From NCBI GenBank assembly GCA_050291935.1, contig JBNKKR010000048.1:1-26807 (forward strand): a DNA stretch of 26,807 nucleotides, given 5' to 3'. Both the position numbers and the translations under genes were made by a program. This DNA is from Desulfocapsa sp050291935 (GTDB lineage: Bacteria; Desulfobacterota; Desulfobulbia; Desulfobulbales; Desulfocapsaceae). Under the pieces are notes generated by a model. It did not search any database, was not told the origin of the DNA, and was given only the letters and a program-made list of their open reading frames with translations. How positions within the stretch are numbered: position 1 is the stretch's first letter; each line of letters begins with the position of its first letter. Below, piece after piece: positions 1 through 7,870 of the stretch.

Positions 1-431
1 GTTAAAAGCAATGGGAAAAGAAATACGAAAAACACGAGCATTACATATTTACCATATCTTAAAAATGGATAGACATCACATTTTTTAAATATGGGAATCT
101 TGTAAAGAAGTTCCTGGATAAATCCAAAAGGACAGATCCAGCCACAAGTAATCCTTCCTGTTGCTGTAGCGATAAGACCTATTGTACCGACTACATATGA
201 ACTAAAATAATACGAACCGGTTTCGATTGAAAAACGTAGACCTAGGAGCAGCTGCTGAATTGAGCCAATTGGGCAGTAGGTTGTAGAAGCAGGACACGAA
301 TAGCAGTTGAGGCCTGGAGAACAGATGACCTTTAAAGGACCTCTGTAAATAGTTTTTGTAAATGGAAAAAGAAAATAACTATTTGTGAGAAATAAAAAGA
401 AAATTTGTAAAAATTTACGAATTCTTTCCAA
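1..431 (-). CDS. Membrane 4Fe-4S binding protein (NapH/RdxA-like), partial
   Basis: The gene runs off the left end of the window; 143 N-terminal codons are visible. I read it from the reverse strand, starting at a TTG at 431 because an in-frame TAA lies just upstream and an AAAGGGAA ribosome site sits 6-7 bases before the TTG. Residues 7-24 are hydrophobic. Then come four cysteines spaced C37-x5-C43-x2-C46-x6-C53, followed by PIG. A later TCGWICPFG motif supplies C96 and C100, and another hydrophobic stretch follows near residue 130. CxxxCP motifs between membrane helices are typical of NapH/RdxA/CcoG-type membrane iron-sulfur proteins, which pass electrons across or along the membrane. The actual partner is unknown. 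It follows the CXXC miniprotein by 32 bases and is probably co-transcribed with it. Family assignment is fairly sure; the role is not. Confidence 0.8.
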   Translation of the reverse strand, partial: MERIRKFLQIFFLFLTNSYFLFPFTKTIYRGPLKVICSPGLNCYSCPASTTYCPIGSIQQLLLGLRFSIETGSYYFSSYVVGTIGLIATATGRITCGWICPFGFIQELLYKIPIFKKCDVYPFLRYGKYVMLVFFVFLFPLLL

Positions 432-463
432 AACAAGTTCCCTTTAATAGGAAAAAAAAATGG

Positions 464-649
464 TTAGCCAATTCCTATACAATCAAGACAAATATTGAGT
501 GCCTGTTCCAATACACGTTTTGGTTCATTAACATTTACACCAAAAAGAAAGAGCGATAAAAAAAAGAGAAATGATATACGTGTTAATACAGAAATTCTTT
601 TACTTGAATCCGATGGTTGGTTAGACAAGTCTTTTTTTGACTGCTTCAA
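464..649 (-). CDS. CD1871A-like CXXC miniprotein
   Basis: A 61-residue protein with a charged N-terminus, one membrane segment (about residues 20-37, rich in F and L) and a C-terminus ending NICLDCIGIG, so the CXXC pair is C54 and C57 at the very end. This tail matches what I remember of the CD1871A family of CXXC-motif miniproteins, which often sit beside membrane 4Fe-4S proteins, as here. I chose the TTG at 649 because GGAGGT lies four bases upstream; a longer reading from 742 would lie mostly inside the preceding gene. The start overlaps the end of the thiamine-binding-like gene by 29 bases, suggesting translational coupling. The function is not known; a redox or metal-handling role is an inference from the CXXC and the neighbour. 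Confidence 0.72.
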   Translation of the reverse strand: MKQSKKDLSNQPSDSSKRISVLTRISFLFFLSLFLFGVNVNEPKRVLEQALNICLDCIGIG

Positions 650-917
650 TTTTACCTCCAATATGTACGATCTTATCCCTTCTATCATCAATGGTGATAT
701 AGGTAACAACCCGCTCCGCACCCTGCGTAAAGGGCGTTTCATAAATTTTTTTCATGATAGAAAAGAGATCGTCAATATCACCTTCAATCAATGTTCCCAT
801 ATCAACAAGTTTGTGGATACAATTTTCTTTTTCTAACATAGTTTGAATTTCAGCGATATAATCACCCACACTGACACCTACGCCAATAGGTATTACAGTA
901 AATTGTAGTATTGCCAT
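621..917 (-). CDS. MTH1187/DUF77 thiamine-binding-like protein
   Basis: A 98-residue soluble protein starting MAILQFTVIPIGVG, with the family's conserved VSVGDYIAEI segment, a central MGTLIEGD motif and a C-terminal half matching small ferredoxin-fold proteins of the MTH1187/YqgV/DUF77 (Thiamine_BP) family. Members form tetramers, and some bind thiamine or related molecules in the cytoplasm; the physiological role is poorly defined. An upstream TTG at 959 would add 14 residues, but the ATG at 917 gives the family-like N-terminus, so I prefer it. No strong ribosome site is visible, which fits translation coupled to parB 38 bases upstream. It is the third gene of the parA-parB transcript, and its 3' end overlaps the CXXC miniprotein. 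Confidence 0.82.
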   Translation of the reverse strand: MAILQFTVIPIGVGVSVGDYIAEIQTMLEKENCIHKLVDMGTLIEGDIDDLFSIMKKIYETPFTQGAERVVTYITIDDRRDKIVHIGGKIEAVKKRLV

Positions 918-955
918 AATGTAATTTTGTATATGGTTAAAAATGAATGCTAGAA

Positions 956-1828
956 TCAAGGACCAGCTATTAATTCTACAAGTCTTTCAAGATCGTCCAA
1001 AGAGTAATATTCGATTTCAACTTTTCCCCGGTTGCCATTTTGGGAAAGATCGATTTTTGAGCCTAATTTATTGCTTAATTTGTTGATATAACTATTCAAG
1101 AGAGATTGAGGGACACCTATTTGATCTGTAGGAATTTTGGTTGAAATTTTTTCCTTTTTTATATCCTGCTTTAACCGAGATGCTAGCTTCTCTGCTTGTC
1201 GTACCGAAAGTTTTTTAGAGATAATTTGATCTCTGGCGTACTTCATGGAAGATTCGTTATTGGCAAGACGCAATAACGCCCTTGAATGTCCCTCACTCAA
1301 CAATCCGTTTGCTATATCATCTTTAACAAATCCTGGAAGTTGCAATAATCTTAATCTGTTAGTGACGGTACTTCGTTTTTTACCCACCTTTTCTGCTGCC
1401 TGCTCTTGGGTATATGAAAACATATTTATCAATTTTTCATATGCTTCAGCTTCTTCAATGGGATTTAAGTCTTTTCTTTGCACATTTTCAATAAGAGCAA
1501 GCTCAAGTAATTCGTCATCACTGCTCACTTCCCTGAGTACCACCGGAACCTTTTTTAAGCCTATACTTTTAGAAGCCCGCAAACGTCTCTCACCCGCAAT
1601 CAATCCATAGGTACCATCACCATTTGCGACAATCACAAGTGGCTGAATTATACCTTTTTCTTTAATGGATGCTGCCAATTCGTTTAATGCGTCTTGGTCA
1701 AAATGTGTTCTTGGTTGATATTGATTTGGGATTATCTTTTCGATACTACATTCAAAGAACTTTTCATCATCATCTTTAGTATTAAATAGGAGATCAACGC
1801 CTCTCCCAAGACCCTTTGTTTTTCCCAT
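956..1828 (-). CDS. parB: Chromosome partitioning protein ParB
   Basis: A 290-residue ParB/Spo0J-family DNA-binding CTPase that loads at parS and spreads to organise the origin region. The N-terminus (KGLGRGVDLLF) is the usual ParA-contact tail. Residues about 25-115 form the ParB/sulfiredoxin-like N-domain, with the GERRLRASK CTP-binding motif near residue 80 and the ENVQRKDLNPIEEAEAY segment. A helix-turn-helix with TQEQAAEKVGKKRSTV follows near residue 140. The C-terminus (SKIDLSQNGNRGKVEIEYYS) is the leucine-rich dimerisation part. Length is normal for chromosomal ParB. It lies 87 bases after parA on the same strand, with a perfect parS site beyond parA at 2942-2963. Confidence 0.97.
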   Translation of the reverse strand: MGKTKGLGRGVDLLFNTKDDDEKFFECSIEKIIPNQYQPRTHFDQDALNELAASIKEKGIIQPLVIVANGDGTYGLIAGERRLRASKSIGLKKVPVVLREVSSDDELLELALIENVQRKDLNPIEEAEAYEKLINMFSYTQEQAAEKVGKKRSTVTNRLRLLQLPGFVKDDIANGLLSEGHSRALLRLANNESSMKYARDQIISKKLSVRQAEKLASRLKQDIKKEKISTKIPTDQIGVPQSLLNSYINKLSNKLGSKIDLSQNGNRGKVEIEYYSLDDLERLVELIAGP

Positions 1829-1915
1829 TATTTATCTCTTTTTTATATTGGTAATGGATTGAAGAACAATTCAAAACAAAATTTCGAATAGATCAAGTAT
1901 ATCTCCCATAAGAAT

Positions 1916-2689
1916 TTATTTTTGATTTCGCAAAAATTCTTTACCAAATGAGAGATATGCTTCTGCGCCCGTTGATTTATAATCATATTGGATAATACTT
2001 TGCCCGTGACTAGGGCATTCCGAAAGACGTACGTTCCTTGGAATAACAGTTTTGAAAACTTGATCACCAAAATGTTTTTTGATTTCTTCTTCCACTTGGA
2101 ATGTCAATCTATTTCTTTTGTCGAACATTGTTAGCAGAAGCCCTTCAATAAACAATGAAGGATTTAATGATTTCTTTACAGAACGAATGGTTTTTACAAG
2201 TTGCGCTAGACCTTCCATAGCAAAGTATTCGCACTGCATCGGAATTAATACTGAACTTGCCGCAGTTAAAGCATTGACAGTTAGCAAACCTAAAGAAGGG
2301 GGACAATCAATAAGAATAAAGTCGAATGAATTTTCAAATCGTTCCAAAAGGCTTTTTAAAACGAATTCTCGATCTTCCATTGACAATAACTCCATTTCCG
2401 CAGCAGCCAAGTCAATGGAAGATGGAAGAATTGACAATTTCTTATTTTCAGGTGAGACCGCAACTATTTCTTCTGGAGGAATAGATTCTGTGAGGCAATG
2501 GTAAAGATGCTTCGGGAAATTATCAACCCGTAAGCCCAACCCTGAGCTTGCATTTCCTTGTGGATCAGCATCCACCAGAAGGACCTTTTTCTTTTTGTTA
2601 GCAAGAACTGCTGCAAGGCTTACAGCAGTAGTTGTTTTACCCACACCACCTTTTTGGTTTGCAATCGCAATAATTTTTGAAAATGCCAT
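1916..2689 (-). CDS. parA: Chromosome partitioning ATPase ParA (Soj)
   Basis: A 257-residue ParA/Soj-type ATPase that binds the nucleoid and drives segregation of ParB-parS complexes. The deviant Walker A motif NQKGGVGKTTTA lies at residues 11-22, with signature lysine K13; VDADPQGNASSG follows near residue 40, and the Walker B-like FILIDCPPSLG is near residue 125. It has no long N-terminal helix-turn-helix extension, as expected for chromosomal (type Ib-like short) ParA rather than plasmid P1-type ParA. The start ATG at 2689 follows a GGGGGTGG ribosome site. It leads the minus-strand transcript parA-parB-thiamine-binding-CXXC-4Fe4S. Confidence 0.97.
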   Translation of the reverse strand: MAFSKIIAIANQKGGVGKTTTAVSLAAVLANKKKKVLLVDADPQGNASSGLGLRVDNFPKHLYHCLTESIPPEEIVAVSPENKKLSILPSSIDLAAAEMELLSMEDREFVLKSLLERFENSFDFILIDCPPSLGLLTVNALTAASSVLIPMQCEYFAMEGLAQLVKTIRSVKKSLNPSLFIEGLLLTMFDKRNRLTFQVEEEIKKHFGDQVFKTVIPRNVRLSECPSHGQSIIQYDYKSTGAEAYLSFGKEFLRNQK

Positions 2690-3106
2690 GCCACCCCCAA
2701 CAGGATTAAATTGTTTTGAAATTTTACTTTTAGCCTATTTTTTTTCAGTTGTACATCCTTTTTAGTGCTTGTTTGATTTATTCTTGTTTTTAATGTCAAA
2801 TCTCAATATTTTTTTTATTTTTAAATACTCATTTCCCAATTTTTTCAAAACGTATCTCCAACAATCTATCATTTGCAGTGCTAAGATAGCTCTCGCCAGT
2901 TTTTTTATTTTGGTTTATTGTCAATGGTTGTGTGATTTGGAAAATGTTTCACGTGAAACATTTCGGTGCTGGTGAGTAACGGTATGTTGGTGAAATGGTA
3001 AGTGACCATTGAGAACTGTGGTGTTGGTGGTAGATGTTGAATTTAGGGTTTTCTTGCAAGTTAGCAAGGAAATTGTTTGAAGGTCACACTGTATGGAGGA
3101 GAGGGT
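2690..3106. other. Divergent parA/nadB intergenic region
   Basis: About 417 bases lie between the divergent parA and nadB starts. The part from 2700 to about 2930 is very AT-rich with long T runs. The only clear element is the parS palindrome at 2942-2963. I searched by eye for TTATCCACA-type DnaA boxes and found none, so I do not call this an origin. No convincing promoter with both hexamers was found for either flanking gene. Confidence 0.6.
2942..2963. promoter_or_regulatory. parS centromere site
   Basis: The core TGTTTCACGTGAAACA at 2945-2960 is a perfect 16-base palindrome identical to the widely conserved bacterial parS site. The symmetry extends three more bases on each side (AAA...TTT), giving 22 perfectly palindromic bases. 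It lies about 250 bases upstream of parA, the usual place for a ParB loading site close to its own genes. Confidence 0.95.
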
Positions 3107-4735
3107 GTGGAAAGTGATTTTTTGATAATAGGAAGTGGGATTGCGGGGTTGTCCTGTGCGCTGAAGTGTGCTGAGCTTGGTAGGGTGATAGTGGTTACAA
3201 AAAAAAGAGATTTGGATACAGCAACAAACTTGGCCCAAGGTGGAATTGCGGCTGTACTGGAGAAAGGGGATAGTGAAGAGTCCCATGTGCAAGATACAAT
3301 TTCGTCAGGGGCGGGACTTTGCGACGAGGAGGTAGTGCGGCTAGTTGTGGGGAGTGGGGCGGAGAGGGTCAGGGAGCTGGCTGAATTGGGGGTAGACTTT
3401 GTAGGTGATCCAAAAACGTCTTCAGGTTTTTCGCTTGGGCGAGAAGGAGGGCATGCTCATAGGCGGGTTGCGCATGCGTATGATTTGACAGGGAAAGAGA
3501 TTGAGAGAGCGTTGCTTGAAAAGGTGAATAACCATCCAAATATTGAACTATACGAAGAACAGATCGCAGTTGATTTGTTAATGGTGCATGAAGGTGAGAG
3601 AAGTGATGGTAAGTTAAGAAAGAGGTGTGTCGGAGCATATGTCAAGGTTGAAAATGGAGTTGAACCATTTAAGGCGAAAGTGACAATGCTTTGTTCTGGA
3701 GGAGTAGGGAAAGTATATTTGTATACTACCAATCCGGATATAGCAACTGGGGATGGAATGGCAATGGCATTTAGGGCGGGTGCAGTGATGTCAAATATGG
3801 AATTTGTTCAATTTCACCCAACATGTCTGCATCATCCCATTGAGAAAAATTTTTTGATATCCGAGGCGGTAAGAGGTGAAGGTGGAATTCTGGTAGATAA
3901 AAATGGTGTTTCGTTTATGGAGAAATATGATAAGCGGAAGGATTTGGCGACTCGGGATACGGTGGCAAGGGCAATAGATAATGAAATGAAAAAAAGCGGT
4001 GATGATTGTGTGTTTCTGGATATTAGCCACCGCAAAAAATCGTTTTTGGAAAAACGCTTTCCGACGATATTTGCAAAATGTTATTCTAGGGGAATAGATA
4101 TCAGTAAAGAACCTATTCCTGTGGTACCCGCAGCACATTATATGTGTGGTGGAGTAAAAACGGATATGTTTGGAAGGACCTCCATTCCGGGCTTATTTGC
4201 TCTCGGGGAAACAGCATGCACAGGGTTGCATGGTGGAAATAGGCTGGCATCCAATAGCCTCTTAGAGGCCGTAGTTTTTGCTGATCGGGCAGCGAAATAT
4301 TGTAAAAAAGAATGGGCGACAATACAAAAGAGAAATATACCAAAAGTAGATGGGTGGAAAAGTGGAAGCGCAAAAGATTTGCATGAGGAGATATTGATCA
4401 ATCATAATTGGGATGCCATTAGGAGAATAATGTGGGATTATGTGGGGATAGTACGTTCCAATAAACGTTTAGATTTGGCAAAGGTTCGTATAGAAACAAT
4501 TTATAAAGAGATAGATCAGCACTATCGAGATTATTATGTGTCTTCAAATATGGTTGAATTACGAAATATCTCATTGATTTCATTACTTATAATTCAATCT
4601 GCGCGGGCAAGATTTGAGTCGCGTGGCTTACACTATTTAGTGGATAATCCACATATGAGCGAACAAAGAAAACAAACAGTTTTTAGACGAAAGAGAGATG
4701 GTAAACAGTGGGAAATTGAAATGGGTGAGGAATAA
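3107..4735 (+). CDS. nadB: L-aspartate oxidase
   Basis: The enzyme oxidises L-aspartate to iminoaspartate with FAD, the first step of de novo NAD synthesis in the cytoplasm; fumarate or oxygen can be the acceptor. From the GTG at 3107 the protein has 542 residues and begins MESDFLIIGSGIAGL, an N-terminal FAD-binding GxGxxG fold. Further marks are NLAQGGIAAV, the AHAYDLTGKEIERAL segment, the FHPT motif, and CMGG-like HYMCGGVKTD followed by GLFALGETACTGLHGGNR. A reading from the TTG at 3077 is possible, but GGAGGAG at 3095-3101 is spaced correctly for the GTG and gives the family N-terminus. nadA and nadC are not adjacent. The next gene starts 2 bases after its stop. Confidence 0.95.
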   Translation: MESDFLIIGSGIAGLSCALKCAELGRVIVVTKKRDLDTATNLAQGGIAAVLEKGDSEESHVQDTISSGAGLCDEEVVRLVVGSGAERVRELAELGVDFVGDPKTSSGFSLGREGGHAHRRVAHAYDLTGKEIERALLEKVNNHPNIELYEEQIAVDLLMVHEGERSDGKLRKRCVGAYVKVENGVEPFKAKVTMLCSGGVGKVYLYTTNPDIATGDGMAMAFRAGAVMSNMEFVQFHPTCLHHPIEKNFLISEAVRGEGGILVDKNGVSFMEKYDKRKDLATRDTVARAIDNEMKKSGDDCVFLDISHRKKSFLEKRFPTIFAKCYSRGIDISKEPIPVVPAAHYMCGGVKTDMFGRTSIPGLFALGETACTGLHGGNRLASNSLLEAVVFADRAAKYCKKEWATIQKRNIPKVDGWKSGSAKDLHEEILINHNWDAIRRIMWDYVGIVRSNKRLDLAKVRIETIYKEIDQHYRDYYVSSNMVELRNISLISLLIIQSARARFESRGLHYLVDNPHMSEQRKQTVFRRKRDGKQWEIEMGEE

Positions 4736-4737
4736 TA

Positions 4738-5313
4738 ATGAAAAATCAATTTGTAATTTCTGTGATGTCAAAGGACAGACCAGGAATCATAGCAGATATT
4801 ACAGGAGTCATATTAGTACTGGGCGGGGATTTGGCGGATCTCACCCAATCAGTGTTGGGTGGATATTTTAGTATGATTTTAGTAGCAGAATTTGCAAGCA
4901 CAGTTACTGCTGAGGAGATTGATAAAGGTTTTGCAACCATAGAATCAGAAACAAAAATAGAAACGAGTGTAGAGCTCATGGATATTCCTTTAGCGATTGA
5001 GAAGAAAAAATTACCAGAAAAAACATATATCGTGATGGCCCAGGCTATAAATCGGAAAGGGTTAGTGAAAACAATGGGTGACTTTTTTTATCATAGGGCC
5101 ATTAACGTTTTGGACTTAGAAACAACAAGGGAAAGGGATAAATATACCATGATTTTTGAAGTAGACCTTAGTCATATTGATTCTATAAAAAAATTACGGT
5201 CTGATTTACAAAAGTTACAAGAAAAAGAGCAATTGGAGATTGTATTGCAACATAATGATTTGTTTAGAGCTACCCATGAGATAGCTGGGGCAGTTGACGC
5301 CATCACAGCGTAA
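4738..5313 (+). CDS. Double ACT-domain protein (GcvR-like)
   Basis: A 191-residue cytoplasmic protein with two ACT domains: the first at about residues 1-85 (QFVISVMSKDRPGIIADITG) and the second at about 95-175 (YIVMAQAINRKGLVKTMGDF). Each holds the DRPGI or NRKGL turn where such domains bind amino acids. Overall it resembles GcvR-like and UPF0237 regulators. No catalytic or DNA-binding domain is present, so it is presumably a small-molecule sensor acting through protein contact. It starts two bases after nadB, with GAGGAATAAT ahead of the ATG, and is followed 21 bases later by a UPF0210/DUF711 protein. The ACT-UPF0210 pair is a recurrent gene pair in bacteria. The ligand is unknown. Confidence 0.88.
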   Translation: MKNQFVISVMSKDRPGIIADITGVILVLGGDLADLTQSVLGGYFSMILVAEFASTVTAEEIDKGFATIESETKIETSVELMDIPLAIEKKKLPEKTYIVMAQAINRKGLVKTMGDFFYHRAINVLDLETTRERDKYTMIFEVDLSHIDSIKKLRSDLQKLQEKEQLEIVLQHNDLFRATHEIAGAVDAITA

Positions 5314-5334
5314 TCCAACGCAAAAGGAGAAAGT

Positions 5335-6714
5335 ATGCTTCGTTCTGACCAAATAATGGCGACTGTGGAAATGGTACAGAAAGAGAACCTTGATGTACGA
5401 ACAGTTACAATGGGAATAAATTTGCTTGATTGTAAAAAAGCTACGATAAAAGAGACTTGTAAGGCAGTAGAAAATAAAATCCATTTTTACGCTAAGGACT
5501 TTGTAAGTAAATGTGAAGAAGTAGCTGATATTTATGGTATACCTGTAGTGAATAAAAGAATTTCAGTTACACCCATAGCGCTAATCGGTGGAGGATATAA
5601 AAGACATGAGTTTGTTAACATAGCAAAATCACTGGATAGTGCTGCAAAAAATGTAAATATTGATATCCTGGGTGGATTTACAGCGCACGTGGAAAAAGGT
5701 ATGACCAAAAGTGATTTAGAACTTATTGCGTCCATACCAGAAGCACTTGCAGAAACAGAAAGACTATGTGCTTCTGTTAATGTGGGTTCCAGTCAAAAAG
5801 GTATAAATATGGATGCGGTTAAGATGATGGGAAAAACCGTAAAGGATTTGGCCATACAGACGGAATCATCTGGGGGATTTGGAGCAGCTAAATTTGTAGT
5901 CTTTTGCAATCAACCAGGGGATAATCCATTTATGGCAGGGGCTATTCATGGAGTAGAAGAAGCTGAAGCAGTATTGAATGTGGGTGTTTCAGGTCCTGGG
6001 GTGATAGCACGCTCACTGAAAAAGAGAATCAAAGAAAAAGGTCAGGAAAGTTTAAGATTAGATGATATTGCAGAAGAGATAAAGCAGATAACATTTAGGG
6101 TCACTCGCTGTGGTGAGCTCCTTGGACGACAAGTTTCAAAATTGTTGGGAATCGAGTTTGGTGTTGTCGATCTTTCACTTGCTCCCACACCGAAAGTTGG
6201 CGATTCTGTGGGTGAAATTTTACAAATTTTAGGGGTTGATGATGTCGGAGCACCGGGTTCCACAGCAATTGTGGCTCTACTAAATGACGCGGTGAAAAAG
6301 GGCGGGATCTTTGCTTCAAAAGCAGTGGGAGGATTGAGTGGTGCATTTGTTCCGGTAATGGAAGATGCGGTTTTGGCAAAAGCGGTGGGTAGTGGGGCGT
6401 TGACCATAGAGAAATTAGAGGCAATGACTTGTGTTTGTTCGGTAGGGCTGGATATGGTCCCAATTCCAGGGGATGTGAGTGCGGAGACTATTGCCGCGTT
6501 GATTGCAGATGAAATGGCACTTGGAATGATAAATAATAAAACAACTGCCGCAAGATTAATACCAGTTCCAGGGAAAAAGGCTGGAGAGCTAGTAAGTTTT
6601 GGTGGATTGTTTGGTGAAAGCTCAATAATGGAAGTACGAAATATGGGTAAATCAGATAGGTTTGTTTCTTGGGGAGGACGTATCCCGGCGCCAATTCATA
6701 GTTTTAAGAATTGA
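5335..6714 (+). CDS. UPF0210/DUF711 family protein (PFL family)
   Basis: A 459-residue cytoplasmic protein of the UPF0210/DUF711 family, whose biochemical function is not established. Start MLRSDQIMATVEMV follows AAGGAGA by six bases. Conserved glycine-rich blocks are visible: ALIGGGYKRHEFV near residue 82, SSGGFGAAKFVVFCNQPGDN near 180, GVSGPGVIARSLK near 215, the LAPTPKVGDSVGEIL segment near 282, GAPGSTAIVALLNDAVKKGG near 305, and LDMVPIPGDV near 374. The length is typical of the family. It is the last gene of the nadB-ACT-UPF0210 transcript. The older name linking it to pyruvate formate-lyase is not supported by any motif I see, as there is no glycyl-radical signature. Confidence 0.9.
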   Translation: MLRSDQIMATVEMVQKENLDVRTVTMGINLLDCKKATIKETCKAVENKIHFYAKDFVSKCEEVADIYGIPVVNKRISVTPIALIGGGYKRHEFVNIAKSLDSAAKNVNIDILGGFTAHVEKGMTKSDLELIASIPEALAETERLCASVNVGSSQKGINMDAVKMMGKTVKDLAIQTESSGGFGAAKFVVFCNQPGDNPFMAGAIHGVEEAEAVLNVGVSGPGVIARSLKKRIKEKGQESLRLDDIAEEIKQITFRVTRCGELLGRQVSKLLGIEFGVVDLSLAPTPKVGDSVGEILQILGVDDVGAPGSTAIVALLNDAVKKGGIFASKAVGGLSGAFVPVMEDAVLAKAVGSGALTIEKLEAMTCVCSVGLDMVPIPGDVSAETIAALIADEMALGMINNKTTAARLIPVPGKKAGELVSFGGLFGESSIMEVRNMGKSDRFVSWGGRIPAPIHSFKN

Positions 6715-6741
6715 ATTGGTGATAGGGTAGAAAGAATAAAA

Positions 6742-6775
6742 AAAGGCCATTAAATAACAATATTTAATGGCCTTT
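6742..6775 (-). terminator. Intrinsic terminator of the tRNA-Lys/Glu operon
   Basis: A perfect 15-base inverted repeat (AAAGGCCATTAAATA at 6742-6756 and its complement at 6761-6775) with a four-base loop. Read on the minus strand it is followed by a run of T's (TTTTTTTATTC), the classical form, and it lies six bases beyond the 3' end of tRNA-Glu. On the plus strand it may also stop the nadB operon, but the T run there is poor. Confidence 0.85.
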
Positions 6776-6780
6776 GTATA

Positions 6781-6858
6781 TGGCGTCCCCAGTCGGATTC
6801 GAACCGGCGTTGCTGGGATGAAAACCCAGTGTCCTGGACCTGACTAGACGATGGGGAC
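6781..6858 (-). tRNA. tRNA-Glu (UUC)
   Basis: The 78-base reverse-strand sequence folds as a tRNA with acceptor stem GTCCCCA/TGGGGAC, anticodon arm CTGGG-TTTTCAT-CCCAG (anticodon TTC), discriminator G and encoded CCA. The T arm GCCGG-TTCGAAT-CCGAC has one C-A mismatch in its second pair. It is second in a two-tRNA operon after tRNA-Lys. Confidence 0.96.
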
Positions 6859-6884
6859 ACAAATCGTTATACTTTACATTTTAT

Positions 6885-6960
6885 TGGTGGGTCGTGCGCG
6901 GCTCGAACGCGCGACTCTCTGATTAAAAGTCAGATACTCTACCAACTGAGTTAACGACCC
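6885..6960 (-). tRNA. tRNA-Lys (UUU)
   Basis: A 76-base reverse-strand cloverleaf with acceptor GGGTCGT/ACGACCC, anticodon arm TCTGA-CTTTTAA-TCAGA (anticodon TTT), T arm GCGCG-TTCGAGC-CGCGC, discriminator A and encoded CCA. All stems pair. It is transcribed first, 26 bases ahead of tRNA-Glu. Confidence 0.97.
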
Positions 6961-6972
6961 ATGAAGCAAGCC

Positions 6973-7001
6973 TTTATACAAACTCATTGTAAATGTGTCA
7001 A
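6973..7001 (-). promoter_or_regulatory. Sigma-70 promoter of the tRNA-Lys/Glu operon
   Basis: On the minus strand TTGACA (7001-6996), a 17-base spacer and TATAAA (6978-6973) make a near-consensus housekeeping promoter. Transcription would start about 6 bases before the mature 5' end of tRNA-Lys. Confidence 0.85.
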
Positions 7002-7241
7002 CAAAAAAAGACCAGCAAAAAAGATTGGGCTTGACGTTTGAGAGTTCAAAGAATGAACCCGAGAAGGATAAGAAAAGCAGCAATTTTGTGTATTTTTAAG
7101 AAAGTAAAATTATTTTTGGAGTAAAATGTTTACAAAGAAAACTGAAAAAAATAACTGAAGGCCGCGAAAATTTATTGTGTCGCAAAAAAAGGAATGCTGT
7201 ATGATGGATCATTGTAAATAAACAAAAGGATCGGGGGTGAT

Positions 7242-7847
7242 ATGGGATTTGTAAAAGGAGCGGCAAGTTTTGTCCGTTTTAGTGTGGAAGGGGACTTGCC
7301 GGATAATCCTTGGGATTATATTGCAGAGCGAATTACAGCATATTCATTTGTTGATATAGATGACACCTATGAAGAAGAATCACTTGGGTGGGTATCTGTT
7401 ACTAATATGTTCGATACGGATTTTAATTTTGCGTCATATGCAGCTGGAAACTATGTGACTCTCTCTATGCGATTAGATGAAAGAAAAGTTCCGGCAGCAA
7501 TAATAAAAAAGTTTGTAACAAAAGAAGAAGAAAGGGTAAAAAAAGAGAAAGAAATTCCAAAAATTCCACGGGCGATGAAACTTGAAATCAAGGAGAGGAT
7601 AGAAACACAACTGATGCGAAAGGCCTTACCGGTTCCATCAGTGTTTGATCTTTGCTGGAACCTTGAAAATTCAACGCTACTCTTTTTTTCAACCAATAAA
7701 AAGGCCCAAAGTCTGCTTGAAGATCTTTTTAGAGAAACGTTTGATTTATCGATAATTCAGCAGATTCCATATATTTGTGGCGAGCATTTACTGGATGAAG
7801 AGGAGATGGATAGGTTAAGCACAATGAGCCCGGACTTTTTTGTCTAG
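7242..7847 (+). CDS. RdgC-like protein, N-terminal/central part
   Basis: A 201-residue protein resembling the N-terminal two thirds of RdgC, the ring-shaped DNA-binding protein that limits RecA activity. Matching parts are the early GWVS segment near residue 49 (GWVPP in E. coli), the KVPAAIIKK stretch near residue 85 (LPSPVIKQ), the charged helix followed by IKERIETQLMRKALPVPSVFDL near 120-140, then NSTLLFFSTNKKAQSLLEDLF near 145-165. E. coli RdgC is about 300 residues, so the C-terminal part is missing here and seems to be supplied by the next gene, 23 bases on. An ATCGGGGGTGAT ribosome site precedes the ATG. The roughly 240 bases upstream, back to the tRNA promoter, hold no clear promoter or gene. 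It opens a five-gene operon ending in hemW. Confidence 0.78.
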   Translation: MGFVKGAASFVRFSVEGDLPDNPWDYIAERITAYSFVDIDDTYEEESLGWVSVTNMFDTDFNFASYAAGNYVTLSMRLDERKVPAAIIKKFVTKEEERVKKEKEIPKIPRAMKLEIKERIETQLMRKALPVPSVFDLCWNLENSTLLFFSTNKKAQSLLEDLFRETFDLSIIQQIPYICGEHLLDEEEMDRLSTMSPDFFV

Positions 7848-7870
7848 TTGTCTGTTTGGAGATGCGTTAA

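Noticed and set aside
495..836. 113-residue plus-strand ORF
   Set aside because: Antisense to the CXXC miniprotein and thiamine-binding-like gene, low-complexity and without a ribosome site.
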